In this document: positions 39,409 through 39,831 of the stretch, piece after piece
Layout: each line of letters begins with the position of its first letter
Numbering within the stretch: the first letter of the stretch is position 1
Assembly: GCA_000337115.1 (NCBI GenBank)
Contig: AOIR01000049.1
Span: 28,060-67,890, forward strand
Reading direction: 5' to 3'
Origin: Natrinema thermotolerans DSM 11552
GTDB taxonomy: Archaea > Halobacteriota > Halobacteria > Halobacteriales > Natrialbaceae
Length of the DNA stretch: 39,831 bases
The notes under the pieces: generated by a model
Told to the model about the DNA's origin: nothing
What the model saw: only the letters and a program-made list of their open reading frames with translations
Databases searched by the model: none
Program-made: the position numbers and the translations under genes

Positions 39409-39831
39409 ATGGCACAAGATGGGCCTATGTCCCGACGGCGGATGCTCGGGCTGACAGGCGTCGCAGCATCGACGGCGTTTATCGCCGGCTGTGGTGGCAA
39501 CGGCAACGGCAACGGTAACGGCAACGGCGATGGTGGTGGCGGCATCGAGATCGATCCTGAGACCCAGATCGAGTTCGACGGACAGACGTCCGGCTGGGTC
39601 GGCATCGCGCCCGACGCGATCGCGGACGAGGAGAACCCGACGCTGATCCTCCAGGAGGGGGAAACCTACGAGATCGGCTGGACGACCGGCGATGGCGCCG
39701 AACACAACATCGCGATCTACGACGAGAACGACGAGGTCGTCGACGATCTCGCGACCGAGCGGGTCACCGAACCCGAAGACCAGTGGCTCGAGTTCGAGGC
39801 CAGCAGCGAGATGGTCACGTACATCTGTGAG
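39409..39831 (+). CDS. Halocyanin-like blue copper lipoprotein (truncated by window end)
   Basis: 141 codons, no stop before the window ends. Tat signal SRRRMLG and lipobox IAGC (C28), then a Gly/Asn repeat linker (NGNGNGNGNGDGGGG) encoded by repeated AACGGC. The cupredoxin domain begins about residue 46: EGETYEIGWTTGDGAEHNIAIYDE supplies the first copper ligand H99 and TYIC the cysteine ligand C140; the later His and Met ligands lie outside the window. Such proteins carry electrons on the outer membrane face in haloarchaeal respiration. Start at 39409 is supported by the box at 39380-39384. Confidence 0.88.
   Translation, partial: MAQDGPMSRRRMLGLTGVAASTAFIAGCGGNGNGNGNGNGDGGGGIEIDPETQIEFDGQTSGWVGIAPDAIADEENPTLILQEGETYEIGWTTGDGAEHNIAIYDENDEVVDDLATERVTEPEDQWLEFEASSEMVTYICE

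Noticed and set aside
39487-39540. AACGGC tandem repeat as a possible satellite or CRISPR-like repeat
   Set aside because: It is in frame and encodes the Gly/Asn linker after the lipobox of a halocyanin; such linkers are common in haloarchaeal lipoproteins.

Overview
The window is a GC-rich stretch of a haloarchaeal chromosome. The evidence is the very acidic proteins, the Tat-type lipoprotein signals, the archaeal-only genes (prefoldin beta, RNA polymerase subunit P, L37Ae, KEOPS Pcc1, archaeosortase A) and many genes whose TATA-like box sits about 27 nt before the ATG, as expected for leaderless transcripts. The frequent CTCGAG and the gene content suggest the Natrialbales (Natrinema/Haloterrigena-like), but this is an inference. 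I see no rRNA, tRNA, CRISPR array or transposase gene.

Layout. 1-85: a long imperfect palindrome. 174-2881: a winged-helix regulator divergent from archaeosortase A, which overlaps a COG1407-type phosphoesterase. 2882-5404: two tiny membrane proteins, an FAD-dependent oxidoreductase and a hot-dog thioesterase. 5454-10255: a five-gene branched-chain amino-acid-type ABC importer on the minus strand, in which LivG has a degenerate ABC signature. 10468-14710: a metallo-beta-lactamase-fold hydrolase, an NAD(P)-binding protein, small membrane proteins resembling terminal-oxidase accessory proteins, a zinc-ribbon protein and the GMP synthase amidotransferase subunit. 14868-16855: an overlapping pair of unknown Tat lipoproteins. 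17029-19864: a LUD/lactate-utilisation pair (LutC-like, plus a LutB-LutA fusion).

20465-22776 is the conserved information-processing cluster read on the minus strand: rpl37ae, rpoP, pcc1, pfdB and DUF3194, with a DUF2243 membrane-protein gene lodged between pcc1 and pfdB. 22914-23669 encodes a DUF2103 protein. 23751-29437 is a type IV pilus locus (ATPase, membrane platform, large pilin-like protein with an Ig-like domain), followed by surE. 30509-33205 holds a membrane protein and the truD group. 33375-35140 is an ABC-2 exporter. The rest holds an F420-type oxidoreductase, an RCK potassium channel, an aldo/keto reductase and a halocyanin-like protein cut by the window end.

The strongest unexplained signal is structural DNA. 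The palindromes at 1-85 and 33295-33375 share 16 of 23 positions in the outer arm and hinge, including an identical GTCATTG, yet have unrelated inner stems that are each self-complementary. This looks like one family of hairpin elements. Separately, three genes (rpl37ae, the ABC exporter ATPase and the aldo/keto reductase) have perfect inverted repeats that end at or run into the start codon, where an operator on a leaderless promoter would lie.
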